A stretch of 64,000 bases of DNA from Vigna angularis (lineage: Eukaryota; Streptophyta; Magnoliopsida; Fabales; Fabaceae). Position numbers and translations under genes: made by a program. The DNA is taken from contig NC_068971.1 of assembly GCF_016808095.1 (NCBI RefSeq), positions 2,418,001-2,482,000 of the forward strand, in the 5' to 3' direction. Positions 22,201 through 34,418 of the stretch are shown here, piece after piece; positions within the stretch are counted from its first letter, which is position 1; every line of letters begins with the position of its first letter. The notes under the pieces are model-generated. The model ran no database searches. It was not told the origin of the DNA and saw nothing but the letters and a program-made list of their open reading frames with translations.

Positions 22201-23775
22201 TAATACGTGTGAAAAATCATTTTAGTAGGTTTAATTGATGTTAAAATTTAAAGTTTAGAATTAAATATGTTTTTAATTTTTAAATATAGTTGCGAATTTA
22301 ATTTTTTTTTTCAAATTTTGATATATTTTCATTTTCAAAATTTAAAATTAAATAAATACAGTTTTTTTAACTCAAGAACATCAACTTTTCTTTTATATGT
22401 TAAAGGATATTCTAGGTTGGTATTTGAGTTAATACATCAAAAAAGTTAATGTAATTAAATTAAAAAATTATATCTATTTATTTTTAAAATTTAAAAATCA
22501 TTTTTAAATTGATATTTGAATGAATAAATAAAAAAATGTAATGTCATTAGATTAAAAAAGTATATATATTTAATTTTAAAGTTAGAAGATTAGACTATAT
22601 CAAACATCCAAAAATTTTAATATTTTAATTTAAGGTTAAAAGTTTATGAACTAAATACGTATTTAACTTATTAAATTTTAAAACATAAAAGAGGTTTATG
22701 TGTCACACACTCGTAGCAAACTTAGAGACTTTTGATGTATATTGGTAATTCATTGATTTGTTATTTGATTATCAAGATTTGCCATAAAAGAAGCAATTCC
22801 GTTTTCCATTAGACCAAACTTAGTATGTCTTCTACGTGGTCTAACTTTGTGGTTAGCACGATCACATCACACCTAAACTAGTTTAGCCAACAACCCTTTA
22901 CCAACAACGACCTGCCATCATATTATATTGGAGTTTAAGTATAAATTTGAAAACTAATCAATGTTCATTAAAAAAGACTGCTCAGCTTCTCATTTCAAAG
23001 GGTACCAACTTTATACTTCATACATAATATAAGATACTTACACAAACACGCACCTATATAGATCAGCAAATAGTTTATCAGTTAGAGTGAAAGTGAATTC
23101 GATCTCTGTAAATATGGTCTTAAAAATATGAGTCATATTGTCTACAAGGATTGGTGAAGAAGAAAACAGTCCATACTAATAAAACTATAATAGAAAAAAC
23201 ACATGTTATGAGAGATAGATTGGCCTGTGTTCTACAGACAAGACAAAGAATTTGATGCAATGATGGATACACACAAAGTGAAAAGGCACTTAATAAAGCA
23301 TATTGAAAGACAGGGATTTTACATTCCCTCCAGTTGTGCACATTGTGCTATTGGGACATCTGTATTATGCAATAAAAGTCAGAGTCCTATTTAAGATGGG
23401 AAAGGCAGAGGTTAAAAAAATATTATTTATAGATACTTCTTATGACCAAAGATGGCAGTCCCAACATTCCCTTTGTTTAATTGATGCTTTGAAATTATTT
23501 TAAGATGTATTAGGAACCTTCCTGGCTCCTCCTTGAATTTAAGCCCTTGGCAAGCACACAGTGCATCTACCATTTCACTTCAGAACCTTTTTGGCCCTTT
23601 ACCACACTTTTTGCAGTTGAAACAGATAAGCAGATATCAAGCAATCTATCTACGAATCTCTATTAATGTAAGTTCCATGTAGATTTTCATTCATCAGCTA
23701 TAGATTCTCATTCTTTGTTCCCCTGTGTGTTGTTTTTGCTTTGAATTGGCATACACACAGCTTTCCTGCCTCAGA
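19279..23775. other. Long intergenic region
   Basis: No supportable gene. The left part may be the old CCR4 3' flank. A 32-bp unit (TTGCTGTTTGACACATTG core) is repeated twice at 20072-20135, an AAT-rich microsatellite lies near 21617-21675, and 22240-22700 is extremely AT-rich. Short open frames here look random. The right end holds the SOFL leader, where ACACACAG at 23755-23760 could be a splice acceptor in the 5' leader. Confidence 0.5.
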
Positions 23776-24153
23776 ATGGATTCTTTTAAACAAATCTGGG
23801 GTAGTGCAGAAGGATGTAGCAGTAGTGAATCTGGTTGGACTATGTATATTGCCTCTCCCATGCAGGAAGATGATGCTGGATGCAGCAATGAAAATTATGG
23901 AAATCATGACATCTATGGTGACAACAGGAGAAAGAAGCAAGGGGCCAAAGTAGATGAAGAAGAAAGTGATGATTCAATGGCTTCAGATGCTTCTTCAGGT
24001 CCTGTACATTATCACCATGCCTATGGTCATAGCCAGACTAGTCACGGCACCGCGGCATCTAAGAAAGATAAACAAGATCATGGAAGCAAGTGTTCTAAGA
24101 AGAATGCAAGCAAACAGGAGAAGAAACGTGTTGACAGCAGAAGTAAAAAATGA
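23776..24153 (+). CDS. SOFL: SOB FIVE-LIKE (SOFL) protein
   Basis: A 125-residue single-exon protein with the two short conserved boxes of the plant SOFL family: [12 protein letters not shown] at 17-28 and [12 protein letters not shown] at 65-76. The rest is polar and low in complexity: an acidic patch before the second box, His-rich HYHHAYGH at 78-85, and a Lys-rich tail (from about 96) likely to act in nuclear import. SOB5 and SOFL proteins in Arabidopsis raise cytokinin levels and responses; their biochemical activity is unknown. The frame is open back to 23725, but the ATG at 23776 puts the first box at the usual distance from the start and the upstream codons look like leader. No damage is seen. 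Confidence 0.9.
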   Translation: MDSFKQIWGSAEGCSSSESGWTMYIASPMQEDDAGCSNENYGNHDIYGDNRRKKQGAKVDEEESDDSMASDASSGPVHYHHAYGHSQTSHGTAASKKDKQDHGSKCSKKNASKQEKKRVDSRSKK

Positions 24154-27100
24154 TTAAAATCTCCATTGTATATGATGCTGAGGGATTTTTGTAACCATGC
24201 ATCGACATAATTTGAATTTGTTGATTTGTACTCACACATCTCTTCTACCCAAAGGAAATATCCCGAAACATTCTTTGAATATCATAAGTTTTACGTGTTT
24301 TGAACCTAAACTCTATGTTGAACGTTATTTTTCTTTGAATGTGGAAACAAACTTCCATGTGAGAGGATGAATGCATGAGCCATGAGAAACACACCAGAAA
24401 TGTGCCTGAAATGAGGCATTATCAGTGGTATTCAAGCCAAATAACACTAGTTTTCCTGAAAAATAATTGATGGTTTTATCTTCCAAGTTCAAGGAGGGAG
24501 GAATTCTAGATAAGAGTCAAATCTTCTATCATGTAACTCCAACTTTAGGTATACTTCTTTTTTTTTTTTTACCTCAGTTCAAAGTAGAAATTGATGCCAG
24601 ATGTCTGGTCATCCATCAAGACATCGTCATTGATGCAAAACACAGCTGAATTAAGAGTGAAAGGACGTTTTAGTTGAAAAACATAATTGTGAAATTTCCA
24701 AAACTAAATGATGTAGAGGTAAAAAATGCTGCAAGAATTTTGAATTCCAACCTTAAACTCTCTTGATGATTACGCACGCAAAAGTTGTATTGAGCTGGTT
24801 GACAGAAGAAACAAGAAACATGACACAAAAAAAGTGGCCTGGGGGCAGTTAGAGATGTGGCCAAAAGATCGAGGATAATAGCGCAAAAGGGAGAAAATAT
24901 TTTCTATCAAAAACCTTCCAATAATGATTCGTGCATGCATGTGTCTGTGCTGCCAAATGCTATGCAGCACGAATGGGGTATGCTCCGCTGGAAAGATGGT
25001 AAGGTTTCACATAGTTACACAGATGACAACTATAAGCAATTAAAGCTTTGTTGCAGTGACAGGGCATTGGCTGGTTATGTGAACTAACCTTTCCAAAGAT
25101 TGGACACGAATGCAACAGCAAGGCAATCACAAGTTTTAGGCTGTATGAGTGACATAAAAACATGAGGGAACACATGACTTGAAAGGAATCATAAAAGCTC
25201 ACAGTCGTATAAAACCAATTGCTAGAGTATTTTTTTAGAAGATAGAAAAGAGATTTTTTCTCTTTTGTCCACGTTTTAGCAAAGAAGGAAAACAAAGGGA
25301 AGTGAGTCTTTGTTAACTTGAAACATTAATTGTAACTGATTTTTATATTTCCCATTTATAATATCAATAACTGCTACTTTAGAACTTCAAAGGAAATTTT
25401 GATAGCATCAGGGTCTGGAATTATAAAGTTTCCATGAGAAGTATTACATATCATTCACCCTGAACTTTGTCACTTTTCAGAGTCTATAAGCTATTTTTAA
25501 ATACTCAAATGGTTTGTCACCACTTGCAATATCACTTTCTGATTTGAATAGATTCTTCCATATCAATTGACAGCAAGTAACGCAGGCAAAGGTAATGAAT
25601 GATGTGTAAAACCAGAGATCCTATAAAATAACATGATTCAAATTCGTAACTTTCTTCAATTCAATGCCTTTAATTCTAAATAACAAGAATTGCGGCAAGA
25701 AATTATTTGTAAAAGTTGCACATGAATTGAGGCAATCCGTGATTCAGCCAAGAAACATTAAAGGCTTTTCAATCATTGAGCTCATTATTGAAAAAATCAT
25801 TATGGGCTTCTCAATCATTGAGTTCATTATTGACACTGAAGACTTCAAAGAAAATGAAACAAAAGCCAAGAAGCTCAGAGAGAAACGAAAATGTCAAAGA
25901 AAAAATGAGTTCACAGTTACTTCTAACCACTAGCTCAAATACAAGAAAGATGTAGAGGAAAATGGAAATGTAAAGAAAAGGCCATATGTAAACTAACTAA
26001 AAGGAAAGTTCAACCACTCCTAAATAGTGTTTCAAAATATCAGTTACCATTTCAAGACACTGATTCAAGATTGATAATCGACCATGGTAAAATTTAGTCA
26101 CAATTTCATATTTTTTTCAATGTTAAATTTAAATGATCTTCACTTCAAGTAAGTCATAAAAAATACAAGTCAGATAACATTTTTAAACTAAAGCCAAATG
26201 TAACGTGAAAATTTAATAATAAGGTAATAATAACAATTTATATGTGAACCTCGTGTATGAACCTTTGTAACAAAACAACAACAATGGGCCTTTGTTTGAC
26301 GAAAATTATTTTTAGTTAAATAAAAAATGAAACAAGTTCTGCCCTGCACCTTGACCAGTTCCCCACAGGTTTTACAATATGATGGTTATTTGGATTAAAC
26401 AGAGCAAACTTGATCAATACATTGATTTTCTGGTTGAACAGATCAATTAGGTAGGTAAGGCCTGACATAAAATGTCACGAAAGTGTAAATTCTAACCTCA
26501 AACCCAACAAACGGGAAAAGAAAGAAAAAGTAAATGTATGCATTTTTCTATGGAGCATAAAAAAGAGTAGGAATTTGCATGTTACTCCAGTCGCATCTAA
26601 CTTCTTCAAACACAAGGAGTAAGTGGAGGAAATGGGAGGGAAAAAGAGCTCAACACCTGTGCAAGCCAGATTTTCATTTGTCTTTATCTGTGGGGCAAGC
26701 TACAACAAAATAAAAATGTGTCAACCTACACAAGTATGCAATTCCAAAAGTCTTCAATTATTAGAGATTTAAAGTAGAAAATATAGTAAGAAAAACCAAT
26801 ACTCCTTCTAACGGGGGCCAGTTACATTGATTAATCGATGCCGATTGCCTATCTGAACCAAAAATTGAACTGTTGAATCATAAATTAAAAAAAATGAAAA
26901 ATTTTAAGTTGGCTTGAGAAAACACTATTCCCACTAATATGGGGTTCACATTAGCTATGTAAAGTTTGTATACAACAAAGTCAGAGTAAATAAGGATTTT
27001 ATTTAGATCCATTTTTCGTTATCATTCAATATATGTTGCCATAACACTAAAAGCTATTGACCTATGAGAATCTCAATGATGTGACAAGTGACAACATGTA

Positions 27101-27716
27101 ATCAAAAGATAATGTATGTTAAACAACATAAGTTAAGGATCAAGGAAAAAAAGATAGAAAGAAAACTCAATTTAATTAAAAAAAAAAAGATATCTTCAAT
27201 TTGGATAAGCAAGTACTGATACTTCTACTAATAATTAGGTTTAGCAATAGTACTTGAAGTACAAGCCTAAGCCCACGAATAATAAAACCAAAACCTGAAT
27301 AAATCAAGAGAGATATTCTAACATAATCTACTACTGACATTTTAAATATTCTCTAACTGACCAAACTTGATCGCTCTTGACAAATAAATGAACATCAAAC
27401 ACATTAAGTTAACTACGAAATAAAATATTTCAACTCCTACTGTAACATAACATACATCGATGGTGTTAAAGGAAAACTTGTTAATATGAAAATTAAAAAG
27501 GCATCAGGAACTGGGACCAATTTTGTATCAAGCACAAAGCACAATCAGCAAAGATACAACATTGTTGTTGGAGAATGGAATATCAAGCAATTCAGTTGGA
27601 AATAATCTAATAATAACACTTCACCACATAGTGGCTATGTAAACTCAACTCAGCACACAGTCTGAGCAGAAAACATTACATTTATTAGAAATCCTCACGG
27701 GCTCAAACAAAGTGAT
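24154..27716. other. Intergenic region between SOFL and 6PGD
   Basis: No supportable gene. The sequence is AT-rich with homopolymer runs, and the open frames (for example 25664-25933) have no family features. The rightmost few hundred bases should contain the 3' end of the 6PGD transcript. Confidence 0.5.
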
Positions 27717-29177
27717 CTAAATTCTTGACTGTTTGGCAAGCTTGAACCACTCAGTATGGTAAGACCCCTCTATGTCAACCCTTTCATATGTATGAGCTCC
27801 AAAGTAGTCACGCTGAGCTTGCACCAAATTAGCAGGCAACCTTTCCCTTCTGTAAGTGTCAAAATAAGCAAGACTAGCAGACATACCTGGAGTGCTGATA
27901 CCAGAATTGATAGCAAGGCAAACAACTCTCCTCCAGGCAGATTGGCGATCAATTATCTCCTTTGCAAACTCTGGATCAACAAGAAGGTTTGCCAGATTAG
28001 GGTTTCTATCATATGCCTGCTTGATTCTGTCTAAGAATATAGCCCTAATGATGCAACCCCCTTTCCAAATTCGGGCCAGTTCACCCAACTTCAAATCCCA
28101 TCCCTGTTCGATACTCTTTGCACGGATCAGATTCATTCCCTGTGCATAACTACAGATTTTGGCTGCATAAAGAGCCTTCCTAACATCATCAATCAACTGC
28201 TGCTTGTCTATAGGATGATCGGTCACAATATCACCAAAGCCACCTGATTTAAAGACTTTTGCAGCTTCCACTCTTTCCTCCTTCAACCCACTCAGAAACC
28301 TAGCATCCAACGATGCTTCAATAGTAGGAGCAGCAACTGATAATTCAGCAGCTTGCTGAACAGTCCACTTACCAGTACCCTTCATGCCAGTCTTGTCTAG
28401 AACTTTGTCAACAAGATATCCATCTCCTTTATCATCCTTAATTCCAAATATATCTGCAGTGATTTCAATCAGGAAACTCAGAAGTTCACCTTTGTTCCAT
28501 TCTGAGAAGACACTCTGTAGTTCCTCATTTGACAACTTTCCAACTGACTTCAGCACATCATAAGCCTCTGCAATCAGCTGCATATCACCATATTCAATAC
28601 CATTGTGAATCATCTTCACAAAATTACCAGAACCACCTTTACCAATATATGTCACGCAAGGACCACTATCAGGGACTTGAGCTGCCACCTTGAGAAGAAT
28701 ATCTTCTATGTATTTGAAAGCTTCAAACGAACCACCAGGCATCAAAGAAGGACCATTACGAGCACCTTCCTCACCACCAGAAACTCCCATCCCAAGGTAG
28801 AGCAAACCCAATTCAGCCACTGCTTTCTCTCTTCTTTCAGTGTTCTCATACCATTCATTGCCACCATCAATTATACAGTCACCTTTTTCCATGAACGCAG
28901 ACAGGGTCTTAATGGTTTGGTCAACAGGTGCCCCAGCCTTAACTAGCATTATAATCACCCTAGGCTTTTGAATGGAATGAACAAAAGCTTCAGGATCATG
29001 GTAGCCATAAACTGGAAGATTTCCCTCCACTTTTGCTCGTTCTACAGTCTCATCAACCTTGGATGTGGTTCGGTTATAAACAGAAATGGGAAAGCCTTTC
29101 TCAGCAATATTGAGTGCTAGATTTTGGCCCATAACAGCCAGTCCAGCGAGGCCTATTCTTGTTGAGGGTTGAGCCAT
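27717..29177 (-). CDS. PGD: 6-phosphogluconate dehydrogenase, decarboxylating (cytosolic/peroxisomal type)
   Basis: A 486-residue intact protein with an intronless coding region. It oxidises and decarboxylates 6-phosphogluconate to ribulose 5-phosphate, making NADPH, in the oxidative pentose phosphate pathway. The N-terminus carries the NADP-binding GLAGLAVMG (9-17). Substrate and catalytic motifs include IIDGGNEWY (102-110), GVSGGEEGARNG (131-142), K188 and E195 in KMIHNGIEYGDM, and the family signature DKTGMKGTGKW (261-271). There is no transit peptide before MAQPSTRIGL. The chain ends SRI, resembling the PTS1 tail (SKI) of peroxisomal Arabidopsis PGD2, so dual cytosol/peroxisome location is possible. 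I chose 29177 because this matches plant cytosolic isoforms; TTGAGCAG just upstream looks like an acceptor for a 5' leader intron. Confidence 0.97.
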   Translation of the reverse strand: MAQPSTRIGLAGLAVMGQNLALNIAEKGFPISVYNRTTSKVDETVERAKVEGNLPVYGYHDPEAFVHSIQKPRVIIMLVKAGAPVDQTIKTLSAFMEKGDCIIDGGNEWYENTERREKAVAELGLLYLGMGVSGGEEGARNGPSLMPGGSFEAFKYIEDILLKVAAQVPDSGPCVTYIGKGGSGNFVKMIHNGIEYGDMQLIAEAYDVLKSVGKLSNEELQSVFSEWNKGELLSFLIEITADIFGIKDDKGDGYLVDKVLDKTGMKGTGKWTVQQAAELSVAAPTIEASLDARFLSGLKEERVEAAKVFKSGGFGDIVTDHPIDKQQLIDDVRKALYAAKICSYAQGMNLIRAKSIEQGWDLKLGELARIWKGGCIIRAIFLDRIKQAYDRNPNLANLLVDPEFAKEIIDRQSAWRRVVCLAINSGISTPGMSASLAYFDTYRRERLPANLVQAQRDYFGAHTYERVDIEGSYHTEWFKLAKQSRI

Positions 29178-30193
29178 AATTGTTATCCTGCTCAATGATT
29201 GAAATCCAATGCAATAATAAGAACGATGACACAAAAGCTGGAGTGAATTTCAAATTGAAGGAAAACAAAAAAATGCTATAAACTACGGTGACTAAAGAGA
29301 ATTAGAGCCTGATTGTTGAACAAATTAAACTTCTACCGAGCAGAGCGATCTTGAACAAATTCCAATAATATATAATGTATGGAAAGGAAGAAAGGGAGTC
29401 GTCTAAGAGATATTCAGCGATAAAAAGGTAGAAAAATTACCAAACTTTCTTTTAAAAAGTGAGATCGCAAAAGAACCCTACGATCATGCCATACAGACAT
29501 CAGAGCACCTTAAGGCTCGTGTGTTCTCTTCATTAATCTAAAAGAATAGTACTTATTACTAAAACCCGACAACCAAACAAGCTGCATGCATTATCCAGCA
29601 AGAGCTTCGATCTCAAAACTCAAAATTCAAAAAAGTGCCCAAATACAAATAACAGTACAGAATCGAGTTGCAATCCAAAGCAATTATTTGTTCACCCAAA
29701 ATTACAGAAAGACAGCCAACTTCACATGATCTTACAGCACATTCCTCTAAAAAAATTAAAAGTAAAGACAGACAAGAGTAACCCAACAAATCGAAAGTGT
29801 ATCCGCCGCAAGCAAATCAGTGTCAACAAGAATTCAACAGTCCAACAAACTCACCCCACAACAACAAGGGTTGTCAATCAATATAAAACTATAAACATAA
29901 ACCCAGATCAGCAAACCCTGAAGCTCAAACCCAGAAAAAAATAGCAAATACACTCTTCATTTCCAACAAAAACCACAACATGCAGAACAAATCTAGCCAG
30001 ATTAGGAAAACAATTACTAAACATCATAAGTTCATGTTAACCACCAACACTATCTCAGAGTGAATCCCAAAAACAAAACGATAGGGAGAAAAAAAAGTCT
30101 TCAAGTGCAAACCTCAAATTTTAACCAAATCACAGAAAAATTATGGCCACAAAATCACAGATCACAGATGAAAAGATCCGGGGATACAGGCGC
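29178..30193 (-). promoter_or_regulatory. 6PGD leader with probable 5'-UTR intron
   Basis: On the minus strand, ATTGAGCAG lies about 11 bases before the ATG and reads as a splice acceptor. A plausible donor is GAG|GTTTGC near 30110. Plant PGD genes with intronless coding regions often keep a leader intron; the exact donor is inference. The frame at 29726-29944 on the other strand has no protein features. Confidence 0.4.
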
Positions 30194-30212
30194 TATATAT
30201 ATATATATATAT
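30194..30212. repeat. (TA)n tract at the 6PGD promoter
   Basis: About nine TA units. Its position roughly 1 kb before the ATG and just upstream of a candidate leader exon means it could supply the TATA box of the 6PGD gene on the minus strand. It could also be only a microsatellite. Confidence 0.45.
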
Positions 30213-33200
30213 TAAATAACAAACATAAGAGTAATACTATTAGTTATTAATCATCTGTCAAAAAATATTAATACAATTATTAAAAATAATAAAAGTCATA
30301 AAGATTACCAATAAAAAAATCATTATTGCCGCAGTTGCAACTTGAAAACGTGGCCAAGCAGCCAGATTTTTGGACCAACTGAGAAATAACAATTTATTTT
30401 ATTATCATTTTTTATCCGTTTTATTTATATATACATATAATTCTCTTTAATTAATTAATTAATTAATCATTAATAATATAATTAGAAAATAAAATAGTGA
30501 AAGTGGATGAAAGTTGCGGGTCAAAGTTGCATAGCTACCAACTCGAATGGGGGTAGGTGAAACATGGTGGGAGGTGGGAGGAACGACGCCGTTCACTGTT
30601 CTTGGTATTTCTATAAGAGGTTTTCAACATTTTTTTTTCTTTTAGCAACTTTGTTACTTTTTTAAATGCTTCGTCATTTTCAAAAGGGTTAAATACAGTA
30701 AAAATCAGAATTAATTTTTTAATTTTAAAATATATAAACTTAAATTTTTAACTAAAATTTATAAGATTTATTTGATGTTTCAAATATATTTTATAAAACA
30801 AACTAATTTTATTTTTCAAAAGTAAAAGAGAAAAAAAATATTTAACAATTTTCAAAAGAAGTCTATTTAATTTTATTTGAAAATTAATTTTTTTTATTTT
30901 AATGTTTGACAAAATAACTTTTTCCTAAAATAAAAATTTTCCACGTTTTCGTTGAAACTTGGGTCAGAGTAAGGCCCAATAACAGTCTCTCTTTTCACAT
31001 TATGACAGCAATATTGAAATTTAGTTTGTCCCCACTTCCATCTTTTCTTTCTTTGTTTGAGATTACAAATAGTACCGTTAACAATACCGTCAATAATATA
31101 ATCAATATTTAATATATTTCATCAATTAAAATTTATTAAAAGTATCATTAAATAAGTGACGAGATTCATTAAAAATTTATCACTTTATACAATATAGTAT
31201 TATTTAAACGAATTAGTAAGAGGGTGTGTTTTTTTATTTAATATTCATATACAGAGGTTAAAATAAGTTTAACAAGTCAACCATTCATTCGGTCAAAATG
31301 GGTTTCGTTGGGTCTGTAATTTAATCTTTCAATTTAATTAATTTAACGTGAACATAACTCAACTATATAAGTAATTGAGTTGACTTTTTTGACCACATAT
31401 TCTCCTTTTGTCGAATGTTTTCGTTGAATATTTGATTAAATATTGTTTACCTTAATAATTTTCTCTCACATTATTCGCAGTTTTCATCGGAAATAAATAT
31501 CGAAAGTACAATGTTAAAAGAACGTCTATCACTAGGCCCAAACTCCTAAAGCCCAGTGGTGAAGGAGGAAACCATATTTACTATTTCCACCTCCTAACTA
31601 TTTACTACTTCTCATAACTATAACATATTTACTAAAATATCCTTATTTATTTTTTTAAAATTACCACTCTTTCAAATACTTAAAAAAAGGTCCCAGATTT
31701 CTAAATAGGGTTATTTGAGAATACATTCTAAATTTATTTTTTTATAAGCTTGTAATAATTATTTTAATAATAATAATTAATGGATTAGGCAGTCTAAAAT
31801 AACTTTTTTTTAAATTATACTATGGATTAAATGATCAAAAAGTGTATTTCAAATTATGTAATTTAAAAGATTTTGAATTACACGTGGAATATATTTAGAA
31901 TTTGAACCACGTTTTCTCGATTACTCATGGAATATACGAGAGAAACAAACCATTAACTATGGAATATAGGAGTTGGAGCACCTAAGTGCTTCATATTTAT
32001 TATATATATATATAATTTTTCTTTATCTTGGGTCCCATCTCATAAAATCAATTATTAATATGTCACATTTCTTTCTTTTTACTTTTTCTTTCTATCTCTC
32101 CTCCATTAAAAGTCAGCTTTTTTTTACAGTATTTAGATGACAGTGATTAAACACTGTAGAACATTTTTTCTTTTATTATCATAATTTGGAAACTATGATT
32201 TCAAATTTGAAAGGACTTGCAAACATTATGGTTATATTATATAAAATATAAAGTATAATTTCATCATCTAATTTTAATTCCAAACCATAACGTCATTTCA
32301 CGTCTCATGAGTTTCATAACATTATGATCTACATTTAAATACAATTTGATAATTCAATCTAATAAATTTTTCTATCAATAAATAATAGCAGTAAATGAAA
32401 AATCACACGACACAGAGTCTTCCATCAAAACGTTCTCATAGGCTAAAGTCTTCCGAAAAACTGCTATTGATGGACTTAGTCAAAACAGAGGTTTCGGTTC
32501 TGAGCATCTCTCTACATTTTGTCCTATATGGAAAGTAAATTAAAAAAAAAAGTTACCTTTTTTTTTCTCTAACATTTCACACTCTAAACATTAAATAAAA
32601 AACATTGTGTTATTTAAATATAAATTTATTAGAAATAATAAATAAATTTATATTTATAAATATTTTTTCATATTTATTATCTTAATATTGACGAAAAAAA
32701 CATGTTTTGGTAGTTAAATATATTTGTGAGTGGACAAAACCAAAAATAAAACAGAAATTTCATCATTGAAGTTTGTCTTGAAGAACATTAAATCACACCG
32801 ACCCATTAACACCTGTAAAATGGAAAAAAACGCATTATCCATCATCTACCATAAAGGATATCATCTGCTACAGAGGAGTTTAGTCTAGTGCGTACCTTGT
32901 CCAAATGTTTTCCTTTTTCTTTCCATCGTCACTCATCTGCACCTGACATAATTACTTCCACAACACTAACAATAACACCACACCAATTTTATTTAATCAT
33001 ACAATCTTCAAAAATTATTTCACTAACATTGTTGCAGGAACTATTACTGTAATGGGATATTTGTGTTTGATCTTTATCTTGTCAAGATTCATCTAAACAG
33101 AAAGCAGCACATTAATGGAGTGGTGGAAAAAACTCATTACTGACAGAAAATAAATATCGCAGATTACGAGTTTGTAGAATCTGATGATAACTATTTAAAG

Positions 33201-33700
33201 TTCAAACTGTAAACATCTATGTAAAATCCATAGACATGTTCTGACTTCATATGTTGTTTATTATTTAATCTGTTGTGTTTTTTCTTTTTTTGGAGATTGC
33301 TGGAACTGGATGATGAGATCATGAGTGAGAGTTTTGTAATTGTTTTCTGGGCCAGTACTATGATGGTGTTTTTGATTATGCAGAGTGCCCCACTAGCTGG
33401 TTCTAACAATTAACCCAGCAGGATTTGTTTATAGCTCTGTAGCCACTTTAAATAATGCATATTGCTTGGAACATATCGTATCATTGGAACTTGGAAGATA
33501 GTGGCAAAATTTATGAGCAGACACCAAGATTAGAAACTCAAGAACATGTCATTGCCGTTTATGTTATGTTATGGTTTCACCTCATACATCTCAAAAGGGA
33601 GGCAAAGACTACTACTGCTACTATTTGTACTTCCACAACAATTCACACACACACAAGAACTCGGAGAAGAAAAATTGAAGATTTGGTCTTGTCTTCAAAT
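30213..33700. other. Intergenic region between 6PGD and bZIP
   Basis: AT-rich with no supportable gene. Contains AT microsatellites (for example near 31998-32012). The plus-strand frames at 33455-33808 overlap the bZIP 3' end and are shadows. Confidence 0.5.
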
Positions 33701-34288
33701 TCAGCCAAGCAGGTTGGAGGAGCTGGTGATGGAGGAATCAGATTTGACATAGGGAGAGACATCATCATCAATGGGGCACAGAGAAGGAGGGTGGTATGGA
33801 CTATGTAGCTGCATGTCACATATCATTTGGCGAAGTTCTGAGGCTTCTTCTCTGAGCTGAACATTCTCTTGAGAAACTCTGTCATGTGACTCAGACACAT
33901 GGTTCAGCTTGTCCATAAGCTGGTGGTTTTCATTCCTGAGCCAGACCACCTGTGACCAGAGTTCATCAAGGTGCTTCTGCTTCCTCATGCGTGACCTGCG
34001 TGCTGATTCACGGTTCGATATCATCCTCCTGTGCTTCCTCTCATTGATGAGACTTTGCTGCTGCTCATCTGCTTCATCAGAGGTGGAGGTGCTGCTGATG
34101 CATGAGGACTGAGGGGGGCTGAATTCTGCAACCATTTGCTGAGGGTTTTGGAAACCGTAGAACTGGTTTGAGAGTTTGTGGAGTTGAAATGTGGGGATGG
34201 TGTTCTGAGTCATGCTGTAGTGACCAGGGTAAGGACAAGGGTCTGAAGGGAGTAAATAATTCAGTCCTGTGATCTCACTGGCCTGCAT
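33701..34288 (-). CDS. Group S bZIP transcription factor (bZIP42/43-like)
   Basis: A 195-residue intronless protein. A disordered N-terminus ends in Ser/Thr-rich STSTSDEADEQQQ (66-78). The basic region (83-104) contains N92 and R100 in the invariant N-x7-R arrangement (SNRESARRSR), which contacts DNA. The zipper has L110, L117, L124, then V131, V138, L145 and L152 in heptads. Single-exon structure, HLDELWSQVVWLRNENHQL and small size are typical of plant group S bZIPs, which bind ACGT-core elements and often pair with group C partners. The frame extends to 34348, but MQASEITGL at 34288 is the usual family start. A TATA box lies about 120 bases upstream. No damage is seen. Confidence 0.93.
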   Translation of the reverse strand: MQASEITGLNYLLPSDPCPYPGHYSMTQNTIPTFQLHKLSNQFYGFQNPQQMVAEFSPPQSSCISSTSTSDEADEQQQSLINERKHRRMISNRESARRSRMRKQKHLDELWSQVVWLRNENHQLMDKLNHVSESHDRVSQENVQLREEASELRQMICDMQLHSPYHPPSLCPIDDDVSPYVKSDSSITSSSNLLG

Positions 34289-34409
34289 GGCTTCTATATA
34301 GCAGTATATCTGTGAACAAAAAGATTGCAGGGCCTTTGAGAAAAACACTGATGGAGAATTAGTGGAACTAAGTTGCTATTCGAGATGAAGAAAACAAGAG
34401 TGAGACAAG

Positions 34410-34418
34410 TATATATAG
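34410..34418 (-). promoter_or_regulatory. TATA box of the bZIP gene
   Basis: The minus strand reads CCCTATATATAC here, 122-130 bases before the ATG. Transcription would start near 34380, giving a leader of roughly 90 bases. Confidence 0.65.

Noticed and set aside
34289..34348. Alternative upstream start of the bZIP frame
   Set aside because: The downstream ATG gives the usual family N-terminus; the extra 20 residues look like leader sequence.
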